Positions 35,062-43,411 of a stretch of DNA of 64,000 nt are shown piece by piece (the first letter of the stretch is position 1; every line of letters starts with the position of its first letter). Source of the stretch: Ralstonia sp. UBA689 (lineage in GTDB: Bacteria > Pseudomonadota > Gammaproteobacteria > Burkholderiales > Burkholderiaceae). The position numbers and the translations under genes are program-made. The stretch covers positions 53,093 through 117,092 of the forward strand of contig NZ_DBMV01000008.1 in assembly GCF_002298975.1 (NCBI RefSeq), read 5' to 3'. The notes beneath the pieces are model-generated. The model did not search any database. It saw only the letters and a list, made by a program, of their open reading frames with translations, and was not told the origin of the DNA.

Positions 35062-35720
35062 GCGATGAAGCGGCTGGCCCACGGCACAAGCCCATCCAGC
35101 GTCGGCGATTCGATCTCGGGCGGCTGGGCACCCTCGACCAGGGCGAGGCCGATGCGGTTGTGCCAGTACGTGCGCAGGCCAACGGCGGCCGTGCCGAACA
35201 TGTCGTAGCTGGAGCCGGCAACAAAGGCGGCATCGGCACGCGCCACGCCGAGCTGCTCGAGCGCCATGCGATACGGCTTTGGATCGGGCTTGTATATGCC
35301 CGCCCGTTCCGCCGTGATGACGGCATCCCATGTGATGGGAAACCGCTCGGCAGCCTGCCGGCCCAAGCGCTCCGAGCAGTTGGTGACGACGGCCAGCTTG
35401 CAGTGCGGCTGCAACTGCCGCAATTGCGTGAGGGCTTCAATGGCGCCGCTCCAGGGCGCGAGCTGCGGCCAATCGGCCTCCAGCGCTTCGGGTGCGGAAT
35501 CGGGCAAACCCACGTTCCTTGCCGCCTGCCGCACCAGCGTCTCGTAGGGGACATAGGTGCCGCAGCCGTAGGTCAGCCGCAGATACTCTGCCCGCCACGT
35601 GCGGCCTGCCCGCTGCGAGCCCGCTGCACGGTCCCACAGCGACCAAGAATCCAGCAGCGCGGTCAGCAGATCGAAGAGGACGGCCTTCGGAGAGGCCGGT
35701 GAGGAAGGAGAAGAGGTCAC
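35058..35720 (-). CDS. HAD-family hydrolase (haloacid dehalogenase type II-like)
   Basis: This 220-residue HAD hydrolase has the nucleophile Asp in VLFDLLTALLDSW. The second residue after Asp is Leu, as in haloacid dehalogenases, rather than the Asp of phosphatases. Motif II is VVTNCSE, the motif III Lys lies in GIYKPDPKPY, and motif IV is FVAGSSYDMFG. GTG at 35720 is preferred because AGGTGA lies 6 nt upstream; in-frame GTG and TTG codons at 35729 and 35735 are alternatives. It is coupled to the D-threonine aldolase-like gene. Confidence 0.75.
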   Translation of the reverse strand: MTSSPSSPASPKAVLFDLLTALLDSWSLWDRAAGSQRAGRTWRAEYLRLTYGCGTYVPYETLVRQAARNVGLPDSAPEALEADWPQLAPWSGAIEALTQLRQLQPHCKLAVVTNCSERLGRQAAERFPITWDAVITAERAGIYKPDPKPYRMALEQLGVARADAAFVAGSSYDMFGTAAVGLRTYWHNRIGLALVEGAQPPEIESPTLDGLVPWASRFIA

Positions 35721-35822
35721 GCTTTTCACCTGCAATCGGTGTGAATCGATGCAGCCGATTGTAGGCAGTGCGGGCCGGCTTTCGGTGAAGCCGATTTGAC
35801 TCAGAGATTCAGTCTGGCTACA

Positions 35823-36728
35823 TCATGCGCGCCACGGCGGCTGTGGCCTGAAGTGCGCCTGCAGCACCTGCATGAAGCGGCGCGTGCGCTGCGGCAGGCC
35901 CGCCCGGCCGTGTGTGAGTGCAATCACGTTGGCGTCGGGCGACTTCCAGCTTGGCAGCAACCGCACCAGCCGTCCGGAGCGCAGGTCATCGGCGACGTCC
36001 CATTCAGAGCGCAGGATCACGCCGCGCCCCTCGCACGCCCAACGACGGATCACGTCGCCGTCATTGCAACTGAGCTGGGAGGGCACGCGCACGCTGCGGC
36101 TTGTCCGCCCCTTGCTGAAATGCCAGAGCGACACGTCCTCGCGGTTCTCGCGCAGCACGATGCACGGCAGCGCGGCAAGATCGTCCGGCGTCTCGGGCAT
36201 GCCGAAGCGCTTGACGAAGGCCGGCGACGCGCAGACCAGGCGCGCATTCGGCGCAATCGCATGGCCGACGAGGTTGGATGCCTGCAATGCGCCGATATGC
36301 ACGACCACGTCGAAACGGTCGGCCGCTTCGATCAACGGCGCATCGGAAAGCGTCAATTGGATGTCGACGTCGGGATGTGCCTGCTGGAAGTCGCCGATCA
36401 TCGGGGCCACGTAGCGCCGGCCAAACCCCAGCGGCGCGTTGACCTTGAGCGTGCCAACCACGCCGCCGCGGCGCGTCTGCAGATCCTCAGTCAGCGCATC
36501 AAGCTGCCGGATCAGTTCCGCGCCGCGCTCGCACAGCAACGTGCCCTCTTGCGTAAAGCGCAGGCTGCGCGCCGTGCGGTCGACCAGCCGCGTGCCCAAC
36601 TTCTTCTCAAGCTGCTGCAGACGCCGCGACACCGCCGAGGGCGTCAAGCCCAGCACCCGCGCCGTGGCCACGAGGCTGCCGTTCTGCTGGATGCTCAGCA
36701 GGAAGCGCAGGTCGGCGGAGTCGGTCAT
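35823..36728 (-). CDS. LysR family transcriptional regulator
   Basis: This is a 301-residue regulator with the N-terminal HTH SLVATARVLGLTPSAVSRRL and the co-inducer domain opening GTLKVNAPLGFGRRYVAP, typical of the group that regulates amino-acid and dicarboxylate genes. It lies between the proline iminopeptidase gene (4 nt upstream) and the HAD gene (about 100 nt downstream) on the same strand. Its likely targets are the HAD/aldolase pair, but no operator was identified with confidence. Confidence 0.87.
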   Translation of the reverse strand: MTDSADLRFLLSIQQNGSLVATARVLGLTPSAVSRRLQQLEKKLGTRLVDRTARSLRFTQEGTLLCERGAELIRQLDALTEDLQTRRGGVVGTLKVNAPLGFGRRYVAPMIGDFQQAHPDVDIQLTLSDAPLIEAADRFDVVVHIGALQASNLVGHAIAPNARLVCASPAFVKRFGMPETPDDLAALPCIVLRENREDVSLWHFSKGRTSRSVRVPSQLSCNDGDVIRRWACEGRGVILRSEWDVADDLRSGRLVRLLPSWKSPDANVIALTHGRAGLPQRTRRFMQVLQAHFRPQPPWRA

Positions 36729-36732
36729 GGGC

Positions 36733-37686
36733 TTACTTGCCCGCGAAGCGGTCTGTCGCGGCGACGAGCTGATCGAGGATGCCGGGCTCGGTCCATGCGT
36801 GGCCGGCGCCTTCGATCAGGTGGAAGGACGCATCGGGCCACGCCTGGTGCAGCGCATAGGCGTAACGCACGGGGCACGGCATGTCGTAGCGGCCGTGCAC
36901 GATCACCCCGGGAATGCCGGCCAGCCGATGCGCCTCGCGCAGCAATTGGCCCTCTTCCAGCCAGCACTGATGCGTGAAGTAATGGTTCTCCAGCCGCGCG
37001 AAGGCCAGCGCGAAATGGTCGTCCGCGTGCTTGGCGCTGTTGTTCGGATCAGGTAGCAGGGTGATGGTCTCGCCTTCCCACACGCTCCAGGCGCGGGCGG
37101 CTTCGATCTGCTTGGCCGTGTCGTCGCCGGTGAGCACCTTGCGGTAGGCCGCGATCATGTCGCCGCGCTCGGCCTCGGGGATGGGCGCCTGGAAGCGGTC
37201 CCATTTCTCGGGGAACATCTCCGACACGCCGTATTGGTAATACCAGCGCAGCTCCGCCTGCGAGACGGTGTAGACGCCGCGCAGCACCAGCTCGCTCACA
37301 TGCTCGGGGTACTTCTGCGCATAGGCCAGTGCCAGCGTCGAACCCCACGAGCCACCGAACACGAGCCAGCGCTGGGCGCCGGCCAGCACGCGCAAACGCT
37401 CGATATCGGCCACCAGATGCCACGTGGTGTTGGCTTCCAGCCCCGCATGCGGCGTCGAGCGCCCGCAGCCGCGCTGGTCGAACAGCATCACGTCGTAGCG
37501 CGCCGGGTCGAACAGGCGGCGGTGGTCGGGCGAGATGCCACCGCCCGGCCCGCCGTGGAGGAACACTGCCGGCTTGGCGCCACGCGTGCCGACGCGCTCG
37601 TAGTAGATCGTGTGGCCGTCGCCCACGTCGAGCATGCCGGTTTCGTAGGGTTCGATGGGCGGATAGAGGGTGCGCAGTTCAGACAT
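36733..37686 (-). CDS. pip: Proline iminopeptidase
   Basis: This is a 317-residue alpha/beta hydrolase of peptidase family S33. The oxyanion segment is FLHGGPGGG, the nucleophile is S113 in GGSWGS, a typical LFDQRGCGRS motif is present, and the C-terminal His lies in EGAGHAW. It releases N-terminal proline from peptides in the cytoplasm. The start MSELRTLYPPIEPYETG at 37686 matches the family; the upstream in-frame extension lies in the shared promoter gap with the divergent TetR gene. Confidence 0.92.
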   Translation of the reverse strand: MSELRTLYPPIEPYETGMLDVGDGHTIYYERVGTRGAKPAVFLHGGPGGGISPDHRRLFDPARYDVMLFDQRGCGRSTPHAGLEANTTWHLVADIERLRVLAGAQRWLVFGGSWGSTLALAYAQKYPEHVSELVLRGVYTVSQAELRWYYQYGVSEMFPEKWDRFQAPIPEAERGDMIAAYRKVLTGDDTAKQIEAARAWSVWEGETITLLPDPNNSAKHADDHFALAFARLENHYFTHQCWLEEGQLLREAHRLAGIPGVIVHGRYDMPCPVRYAYALHQAWPDASFHLIEGAGHAWTEPGILDQLVAATDRFAGK

Positions 37687-37762
37687 GGTCGGTCCTGTCG
37701 ATACGTTGCAAATTGGGTGCGCTGATTCTACAGAGAGGATCATGCTTGCGCATATTTTTGAA

Positions 37763-37784
37763 CGACGTATAAAATTGCACGTCG
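37763..37784. promoter_or_regulatory. Inverted repeat CGACGT-N10-ACGTCG, candidate TetR operator
   Basis: Perfect 6-bp arms lie 23 nt before the TetR-family start, in the pip/TetR gap. The 22-bp span suits a TetR-family dimer. TATAAAAT-like sequence between the arms could be the -10 region. Confidence 0.55.
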
Positions 37785-37806
37785 CTCACAAATCAGCGAA
37801 CCCATC

Positions 37807-38436
37807 ATGCCGTCAATCCCGATGCCCATCGAAACCGGCCGCCGCGAGCGCAAGCGCACCCAGACGCTGGATCACCTGGCCGCCACGGCCTTTGCCCTGT
37901 TTGAACAACACGGCTACGACGCGGTGACGATGGAGCAGATTGCCGCACAGGCCGACGTCTCCAAGGGCACGCTGTACAACCATTTCCCGGTCAAGGAAGC
38001 GCTGCTGGCCCACCAGTTCCATACCGAGCTGGCGGCCGGTGGCGCGCAACTGCGCCCGCGCATCGAGTCACAGCCCGATTTCTCGTCGCGCCTGTCGGTG
38101 CTGCTCTCGGCGTCGGCCGACTGGTGCAACGTGCGCCGCCCCTACCTTGCCCCCTACTTCCGCTACCGCTTCGCCAGCGCCGACCTGGCCGCGCGCGAGC
38201 GCGACGCAGACAAGCGCAGCGGGCTTGAAGCGGTGTTCACGGCGCTCATCGGAACGGCCCAGCAGTCTGGCGAACTCGACACGCGGCTCGACGCCGAGCA
38301 CCTCGCGGGGTTGTTCGAATACCTCTACCTCGGTGCCTTGATGCGCTGGCTTGCGCGCCCGGAGGTGGATCTGCACGAGGCCTTCGCCGCCATCATCAAC
38401 GTGTTCCTGCACGGCGTCGGCCGCAAGGAGGCGTAA
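37807..38436 (+). CDS. TetR family transcriptional regulator
   Basis: This is a 209-residue TetR-type repressor. Its N-terminal HTH contains FEQHGYDAVTMEQIAAQADV followed by SKGTLYNHFPVKEALL. The C-terminal helical domain is the ligand and dimer domain. Its TAA stop overlaps the ATG of the phosphotransferase-like gene (TAATG) with AAGGAGG upstream, so regulator and enzyme are made together. A matching inverted repeat precedes it. It probably represses its own operon until a ligand appears. Confidence 0.9.
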   Translation: MPSIPMPIETGRRERKRTQTLDHLAATAFALFEQHGYDAVTMEQIAAQADVSKGTLYNHFPVKEALLAHQFHTELAAGGAQLRPRIESQPDFSSRLSVLLSASADWCNVRRPYLAPYFRYRFASADLAARERDADKRSGLEAVFTALIGTAQQSGELDTRLDAEHLAGLFEYLYLGALMRWLARPEVDLHEAFAAIINVFLHGVGRKEA

Positions 38437-40964
38437 TGCAGCCCCTCATACTCGATTGGCCGGCCGCGTCAGCAGCCGGTGCGACGGTGGCCGGCGGCAA
38501 GGGATGGCAGCTCGGCCGGCTGGCAACGCTGGGCGTACCAGTGCCCGAGGGTTTCGTGCTGGCCGCTCAGGCCAGCCGCGAACGCACGCCGGGCGATGCC
38601 GCGCCGGACGCCGTGCTGGCCGCGCTCTCGCAAGCCCTGGCCGCACGCGGTTGGCAGAACACGCCGCTGGCGGTGCGCTCGTCGGCGCCGCAAGAGGATT
38701 CCGCACAGCGCTCCTTCGCGGGCATCCACGAAACGCGCCTGAACGTCGTCGGGCCGCGGGCGGTAGCCGACGCTGTGCAAGCCGTATGGGATTCCGCACA
38801 CACGCCGCAGGCCAGGGCCTACCGTGAGCGCTTCGGCATCGACGGCACAGATCTGGCCATGGCCGTTGTCATCATGCCAATGCTGCCGGCAGTGGCTGCT
38901 GGCATCGCCTTCACATGCGATCCGCAGAACGGCCGGGATGACCAGATCGTCATCAACGCGCACTGGGGTCTGGGCGAAGCGCTGGTGGGCGGACAGGCCG
39001 ATGGCGATACGTTCCTGCTGGAAGTCTCGCCCGAGAACGATGCGTTGCACGTGTTCGAACGCCGCATCGGCAAGAAGACTCGCATGACGCGTGCGCTGCC
39101 CGAAGGCGGCACGACGCTCGCCGATACCGCTGCTGAAGATGCGTGCCGTGCCGTGCTGGACGACGCGCAGCTCGTCGCCCTCGCCACGCTGGCCCGCGAC
39201 ACGGCGCGCGCACTCGATTTTGCCCAGCCGCGCTACGACCTGGAATGGGTCTGGGACGGCCAGCGCTTCTGGATCGTGCAGGCGCGCCCCGTCACCACAC
39301 GTGGCCGGCATACGTACGCCGCCCTCAAAACGCAGCCCGGGTTCTGGTCGCGCGGCAACACGCGCGAGGTGTTTCCAGCGCCGCTGTCGCCCATTGACTG
39401 GGCGCTCTACGGCCACGCCGCCAACCGCATGCTCACGCTCGCCTACGGGCTGGCGGGGTATCCGGTGCTGCCGGGACTGGACCGCGCCGCGCTGTTTGGC
39501 GGCCGCCTCTATCTCGATGTCTCGTTGATGCAGTGGGAGGCATTCGACGCGTTCGGCATCGCGCCGCGCGCCATCAACAGCATGCTGGGTGGTACGCAGC
39601 CGGAGATTGCGCTGCCGCCGGTCACGTGGTCGCAGCGCCTGGCACGCGGCGCGCGCCTCGTGCGCTATCTGCTCCACGCTGGCACCACGCGCCGCCATGC
39701 GCAGAGCGACCTCAACCGCGCGCGCAGGCACGCCGCGCAATGGCGAGAAGAACCCTGGCCCGAAGATGCCGCAGCGCTGGCCGCTTGCCTGCGCGAGCGC
39801 TTCGCCACCGTGCGCGCCGCCGACAGCCTGTTCTTCCTGCAGGGCTCGGCGGGCGGCTCCGTCTCGGGCCTGATCGACGTGATCGAGAAACAGTGCCCGG
39901 GCGAGGGCCACGCGCTTGCCGCAGCGCTCATGGCCGGCGCGGAGCCCAGCGTGACGGCGCAGCAGAGTTACGACCTGATAGCACTGGCGCAAACCGCTGC
40001 GGCGGATGCCGAGGCACTCGCCTGGCTGCGCAGTGGCACACGCGCCAGCGCGCAATGGGCGCTGCAACTGCCTGCGCACAGCCCATTCCGCCAGCAGTTC
40101 GGTGCGTTCCTGGAGCACTACGGCCATCGCGCAATTGAAGAGAGCTATTTCCACAACCCGCGCTGGCGCGAGCAGCCTGACTATCTGCTCGACCTGGTCG
40201 TCGGGCTGATGGGTAGCGATGCACAAGCCGTGCGGCAACGACAACAGGCTGCGTCTCAACAGGCATGGCAGCGCTTACCGTTCTGGCTGCGCCCGATCGT
40301 GCGGGCGATGCTCAAGAACGCCGTGCGTGACAGCAACCAGCGCGAGGCGGCACGCAGTGCGCTGGTGGCCTACCTGGAGGCACTGCGCATCGGCCTGCTG
40401 AAGCTCGCCGGTCAACTGGGCGGTCCCGAAGGGCTCGATGTGCCCGCAGACATCTTCAACCTGACACTAAACGAATGCGCGGATGCGGCCACCGGCAAGT
40501 TGCCGCTGCACTTTGCCGCACGGCGGGCACGCGCGCGCCGGCAACAGCTCGAACGCTGGGCTGCCGAGCACGAGCCGGACATCGTCACCGAACACGGCGA
40601 AGCACCCGCCCCGTTCGCTGCCCCCATCACGTCGGGCAGCGATACCTGGACCGGCACCGCCGTTGGTGCAGGCGCGGCGCAAGGACAGGCCCGACTGGTG
40701 AACCACGCCGCCGCCGGCACTGCACTGCAAGCCGGCGACGTGCTGGTCGCCCCGAGCACCGACCCCGCGTGGACGCCGCTGTTCCTGAAGGCCGGCGCGC
40801 TGGTCATGGAAACCGGTGGCTACCTCTCGCACGGCGCCATCGTGGCGCGCGAGTTTGGCATTCCGGCGGTGGTGAATGTGCCCGGCATCCGCGCCCGGTT
40901 GAAGGATGGCGAGATGCTCCGCGTGGATGGCGATGCGGGTACGGTCGCGCGGGTATCGGCCTGA
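38436..40964 (+). CDS. PEP synthase-like dikinase, rifampicin-phosphotransferase-like architecture
   Basis: This 842-residue enzyme has an N-terminal ATP-grasp domain related to PEP/pyruvate-binding domains (about 1-300; GGKGWQLGRL, LAVRSSAPQEDS, EWVWDGQRFWIVQARPV). A long central helical domain without close PEP-synthase resemblance spans about 310-730. A C-terminal swivelling His domain follows, with H799 in GGYLSHGAIVAREFGIPAVV. The lack of a C-terminal PEP-binding barrel and the ATP-substrate-His order match antibiotic-inactivating rifampicin phosphotransferases better than PEP synthase. The substrate is unknown. TetR coupling favours a role toward an external compound. Confidence 0.72.
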   Translation: MQPLILDWPAASAAGATVAGGKGWQLGRLATLGVPVPEGFVLAAQASRERTPGDAAPDAVLAALSQALAARGWQNTPLAVRSSAPQEDSAQRSFAGIHETRLNVVGPRAVADAVQAVWDSAHTPQARAYRERFGIDGTDLAMAVVIMPMLPAVAAGIAFTCDPQNGRDDQIVINAHWGLGEALVGGQADGDTFLLEVSPENDALHVFERRIGKKTRMTRALPEGGTTLADTAAEDACRAVLDDAQLVALATLARDTARALDFAQPRYDLEWVWDGQRFWIVQARPVTTRGRHTYAALKTQPGFWSRGNTREVFPAPLSPIDWALYGHAANRMLTLAYGLAGYPVLPGLDRAALFGGRLYLDVSLMQWEAFDAFGIAPRAINSMLGGTQPEIALPPVTWSQRLARGARLVRYLLHAGTTRRHAQSDLNRARRHAAQWREEPWPEDAAALAACLRERFATVRAADSLFFLQGSAGGSVSGLIDVIEKQCPGEGHALAAALMAGAEPSVTAQQSYDLIALAQTAAADAEALAWLRSGTRASAQWALQLPAHSPFRQQFGAFLEHYGHRAIEESYFHNPRWREQPDYLLDLVVGLMGSDAQAVRQRQQAASQQAWQRLPFWLRPIVRAMLKNAVRDSNQREAARSALVAYLEALRIGLLKLAGQLGGPEGLDVPADIFNLTLNECADAATGKLPLHFAARRARARRQQLERWAAEHEPDIVTEHGEAPAPFAAPITSGSDTWTGTAVGAGAAQGQARLVNHAAAGTALQAGDVLVAPSTDPAWTPLFLKAGALVMETGGYLSHGAIVAREFGIPAVVNVPGIRARLKDGEMLRVDGDAGTVARVSA

Positions 40965-40998
40965 ATGCCGATGTCGATTGCGGCGGCCGGCTGCCGGC

Positions 40999-41970
40999 CT
41001 ACGCGTCGTAGGCGGGTTCCTGGCCCGTGACGGGAACTGCGGCCCGGGAAGCCTCAAGCGTCAGTCCGGGCACCGCTTGCAGATGCGCCTCCAGCAGCGC
41101 CAGGAACACGCGCGTCCTTGACGGAATCGGCCGTGCAGCGGGAATCAGCGCATGCAAGTCGAAACCGGGGACGGTGTAGTCCGGCAGGACCCGCGTCAAA
41201 CGACCCGCCGCCAACGCATCGGCGCACACCGGCTCCTGCAGCACGCCGATGCCGGCGCCGCTCTGCAGCAGTTCGTGCACCGGCCGCCAGTGGCTCACGC
41301 TCATGGCCACGCTGATCGGCACCGAGATGCGCGATTGCCGCCGCGCATCGATCAGCGGCAACTGGCCATCACCAAACAGCCCGAGCACCCGGATAAACGG
41401 ATGTGCGACGAGCGCATGGGGCGTGTCCGGTGCTTCGTGGCGAGCGAGATAGCTTGGCGCCGCCACCAGCACACGGCGCACATGGCCCAGCCGGCGCGCA
41501 ATGAAATTGCCCTCACCGGGCTGCCCCAGGCGCAGCGAGATGTCCACGCCTTCGGTCACGGGGTCGACCACGCGGTCGTTCAGGATCAGGTCGATCCGCA
41601 ATTGCGGCTGTTGTTCACGCAAACGCTGCAGCAACACAGGCAGCGCCACTTCGCCCAGCCCCTGCGGCACGGCGATGCGCAACACACCACGCAGCGCCTG
41701 CTGGTCAGGTGAGACGGCAGCACAAGCGTCTTCGGCCGCCTCGATCACCCGCTTGCACCGCTCGTAGAAGAGGCTGCCTTCTTCGGTACAGGACACCGCG
41801 CGCGTGCTGCGTCGAAGCAGCGACACGCCAAGCTGGCGCTCGAGCTGCTGAATGCGCTCGCTGACGGCAGGCTGGCCGATCCCAAGGTCGCGCGCGGCGG
41901 CCGACAAGCTGCCGCGCTCGACCACGCGCACGAAGATCCGCATGGCGGCTAAGAGGTCCATGCGCCGCAT
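40999..41970 (-). CDS. LysR family transcriptional regulator (divergent from MFS efflux gene)
   Basis: This is a 323-residue regulator with HTH SLSAAARDLGIGQPAVSERI and an effector domain beginning GVLRIAVPQGLGEVALPVLL, in the CrgA-like group that often controls efflux or redox genes. It is divergent from the MFS transporter at 42089, with a strong dyad between them at 41985-42003. Starts at 41970 or 41961 are both possible. Confidence 0.88.
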   Translation of the reverse strand: MRRMDLLAAMRIFVRVVERGSLSAAARDLGIGQPAVSERIQQLERQLGVSLLRRSTRAVSCTEEGSLFYERCKRVIEAAEDACAAVSPDQQALRGVLRIAVPQGLGEVALPVLLQRLREQQPQLRIDLILNDRVVDPVTEGVDISLRLGQPGEGNFIARRLGHVRRVLVAAPSYLARHEAPDTPHALVAHPFIRVLGLFGDGQLPLIDARRQSRISVPISVAMSVSHWRPVHELLQSGAGIGVLQEPVCADALAAGRLTRVLPDYTVPGFDLHALIPAARPIPSRTRVFLALLEAHLQAVPGLTLEASRAAVPVTGQEPAYDA

Positions 41971-41984
41971 CGTAGCAGCATCCG

Positions 41985-42003
41985 TTATCGGCTGAGCCGA
42001 TAA
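41985..42003. promoter_or_regulatory. Dyad TTATCGGC-TGA-GCCGATAA, LysR operator candidate
   Basis: Perfect 8-bp arms with a 3-nt centre lie 15 bp from the LysR start and 86 bp from the MFS start. It fits a LysR recognition site that also autoregulates the regulator gene. Confidence 0.65.
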
Positions 42004-42088
42004 GTGTCATCAGGAACGCAGGCCTACCGAAGCAGCGGGTGCGGCGGCTACGCTGGCCGCCATCGTTCATCCGCCACGCGCACTGCAT

Positions 42089-43366
42089 ATGACTTCACTC
42101 AACCTCAAGCGGCTCGGCTCCTGCTTGTTTGCCATCGCCATCGACGCCATGGGCTTCGGTTTGGTGTACCCGATGATGTCGGCCATCTTCGGCGATCCGC
42201 AGGCCGGCCTGTTGTCTCCTCACGCCAGCGCGCACCTGCGCAACTTCTATCTGGGCCTGGGCTACGGTGTCTATCCGCTCTGCATGTTCTTCGGCTCGTC
42301 GCTGATGGGGGAACTGTCTGACGGCTACGGGCGCCGGAAAATCCTGCTGCTGTGCGTCTTCGGCTTGTCGCTCAGCTACTTCCTGATGGCAGTCGGCGTG
42401 CTCGGATCGAGCGTGGCACTGCTGCTGCTCGGCCGCGGCCTGAGCGGCCTGATGGCCGGCTGCCAGGGCATCGCGCAAGCCGCCATCACCGACATGAGCA
42501 CGCCCGAGAACAAGGCCTTCAATATGAGCATCATGTCGCTCGCGTTCAGCGCCGGCGTGATTGTCGGCCCCGTGCTCGGAGGCATCGCCTCGGACCGGCA
42601 GATCGCACCGATCTTCGGGTACGAAACCCCGTTCCTGCTGGTCGGTACGCTATCGCTAATGTGCGGCGTCTGGATGTGGGTGTCGTATCGGGATACCGCT
42701 ACCCCCACGGGCAAGCGCCAGATGGACGTACTGCTGCCGCTGCGCGTCATGCATCAGGCGGTCAGGCACAAGGCGGTTGCGTTCCTGTCCGTGGTCTTCT
42801 TCCTGATGCAGATCGGCTACGGCCTCTACCTGCAGACGATCATGCTGCTGCTCCAGACCAACTTCCACTACAGCAGCGCGCAGCTCGGCCTGTTCAGCGG
42901 GGCGATCGGCGTGTGCTTCGTCTTTGGCCTGCTGTGCGTGGTACGCCTCATGCTGCGCGTATGGAGTGTCATCGATATCGCCAAGACGGGTCTGCTGGTT
43001 GCCGGCGTTGCGCAGATCCTGTCCGGTCTGTTGCCCTATGAGGGCCTGCTTTGGGCGCTGGCCGCGCTCGTCGGCTGCTTCGACATGGTTGCCTACACGA
43101 CGATGTACACCGCGTTCTCCGACGCCGTGAGCGAAAACCGGCAAGGCTGGGCGTTGGGCGTCGCTGGGTCGGTCATGGCCGTGGCGTGGGTGGTCACGGG
43201 CTTGCTGACCAATCTGCTGCCGGTGCTCGGCGAAACCGGCCTGCTGCTGGCCGGCGGAATCAGCTTCCTGCTCAGCTTCATGCTGATGCGGGCGTACGGC
43301 CGCTCACGCGCCATCGCACCGGCCGATACCGGCACGGACTCGCAAGCGTCCGGGTTGGCCGGCTGA
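42089..43366 (+). CDS. MFS transporter, TetA-like drug/metabolite efflux
   Basis: This 425-residue permease has 12 predicted membrane segments. The first helix FAIAIDAMGFGLVYPMMSAI and the loop GELSDGYGRRKILL match the drug:H+ antiporter signature (GxxxDxxGRRK). It is controlled by the divergent LysR gene through the shared dyad. The substrate is unknown. Its TGA is immediately followed by a three-unit 14-bp tandem repeat that fills the gap to the convergent ClC gene. Confidence 0.85.
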   Translation: MTSLNLKRLGSCLFAIAIDAMGFGLVYPMMSAIFGDPQAGLLSPHASAHLRNFYLGLGYGVYPLCMFFGSSLMGELSDGYGRRKILLLCVFGLSLSYFLMAVGVLGSSVALLLLGRGLSGLMAGCQGIAQAAITDMSTPENKAFNMSIMSLAFSAGVIVGPVLGGIASDRQIAPIFGYETPFLLVGTLSLMCGVWMWVSYRDTATPTGKRQMDVLLPLRVMHQAVRHKAVAFLSVVFFLMQIGYGLYLQTIMLLLQTNFHYSSAQLGLFSGAIGVCFVFGLLCVVRLMLRVWSVIDIAKTGLLVAGVAQILSGLLPYEGLLWALAALVGCFDMVAYTTMYTAFSDAVSENRQGWALGVAGSVMAVAWVVTGLLTNLLPVLGETGLLLAGGISFLLSFMLMRAYGRSRAIAPADTGTDSQASGLAG

Positions 43367-43383
43367 GCGTACCCATTTCTGCG
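43367..43383 (-). repeat. GCGTACCCATTTCTGCG element, copy 1
   Basis: This perfect 17-nt copy begins at the base after the MFS stop codon. It is the first unit of a tandem (14-bp period) continuing through 43411. Confidence 0.85.
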
Positions 43384-43411
43384 CATCCATTGCTGCGTAC
43401 CTATTTCTGCG
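43381..43411 (-). repeat. Element copy 2 and a degenerate middle unit (14-bp tandem)
   Basis: 43381-43397 matches the 17-mer at 14 of 17 positions, and 43395-43411 at 16 of 17 (CCC to CCT). Consecutive units overlap by GCG. In the last unit the C-to-T change creates the TAG stop codon of the ClC gene on the opposite strand. Confidence 0.8.
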
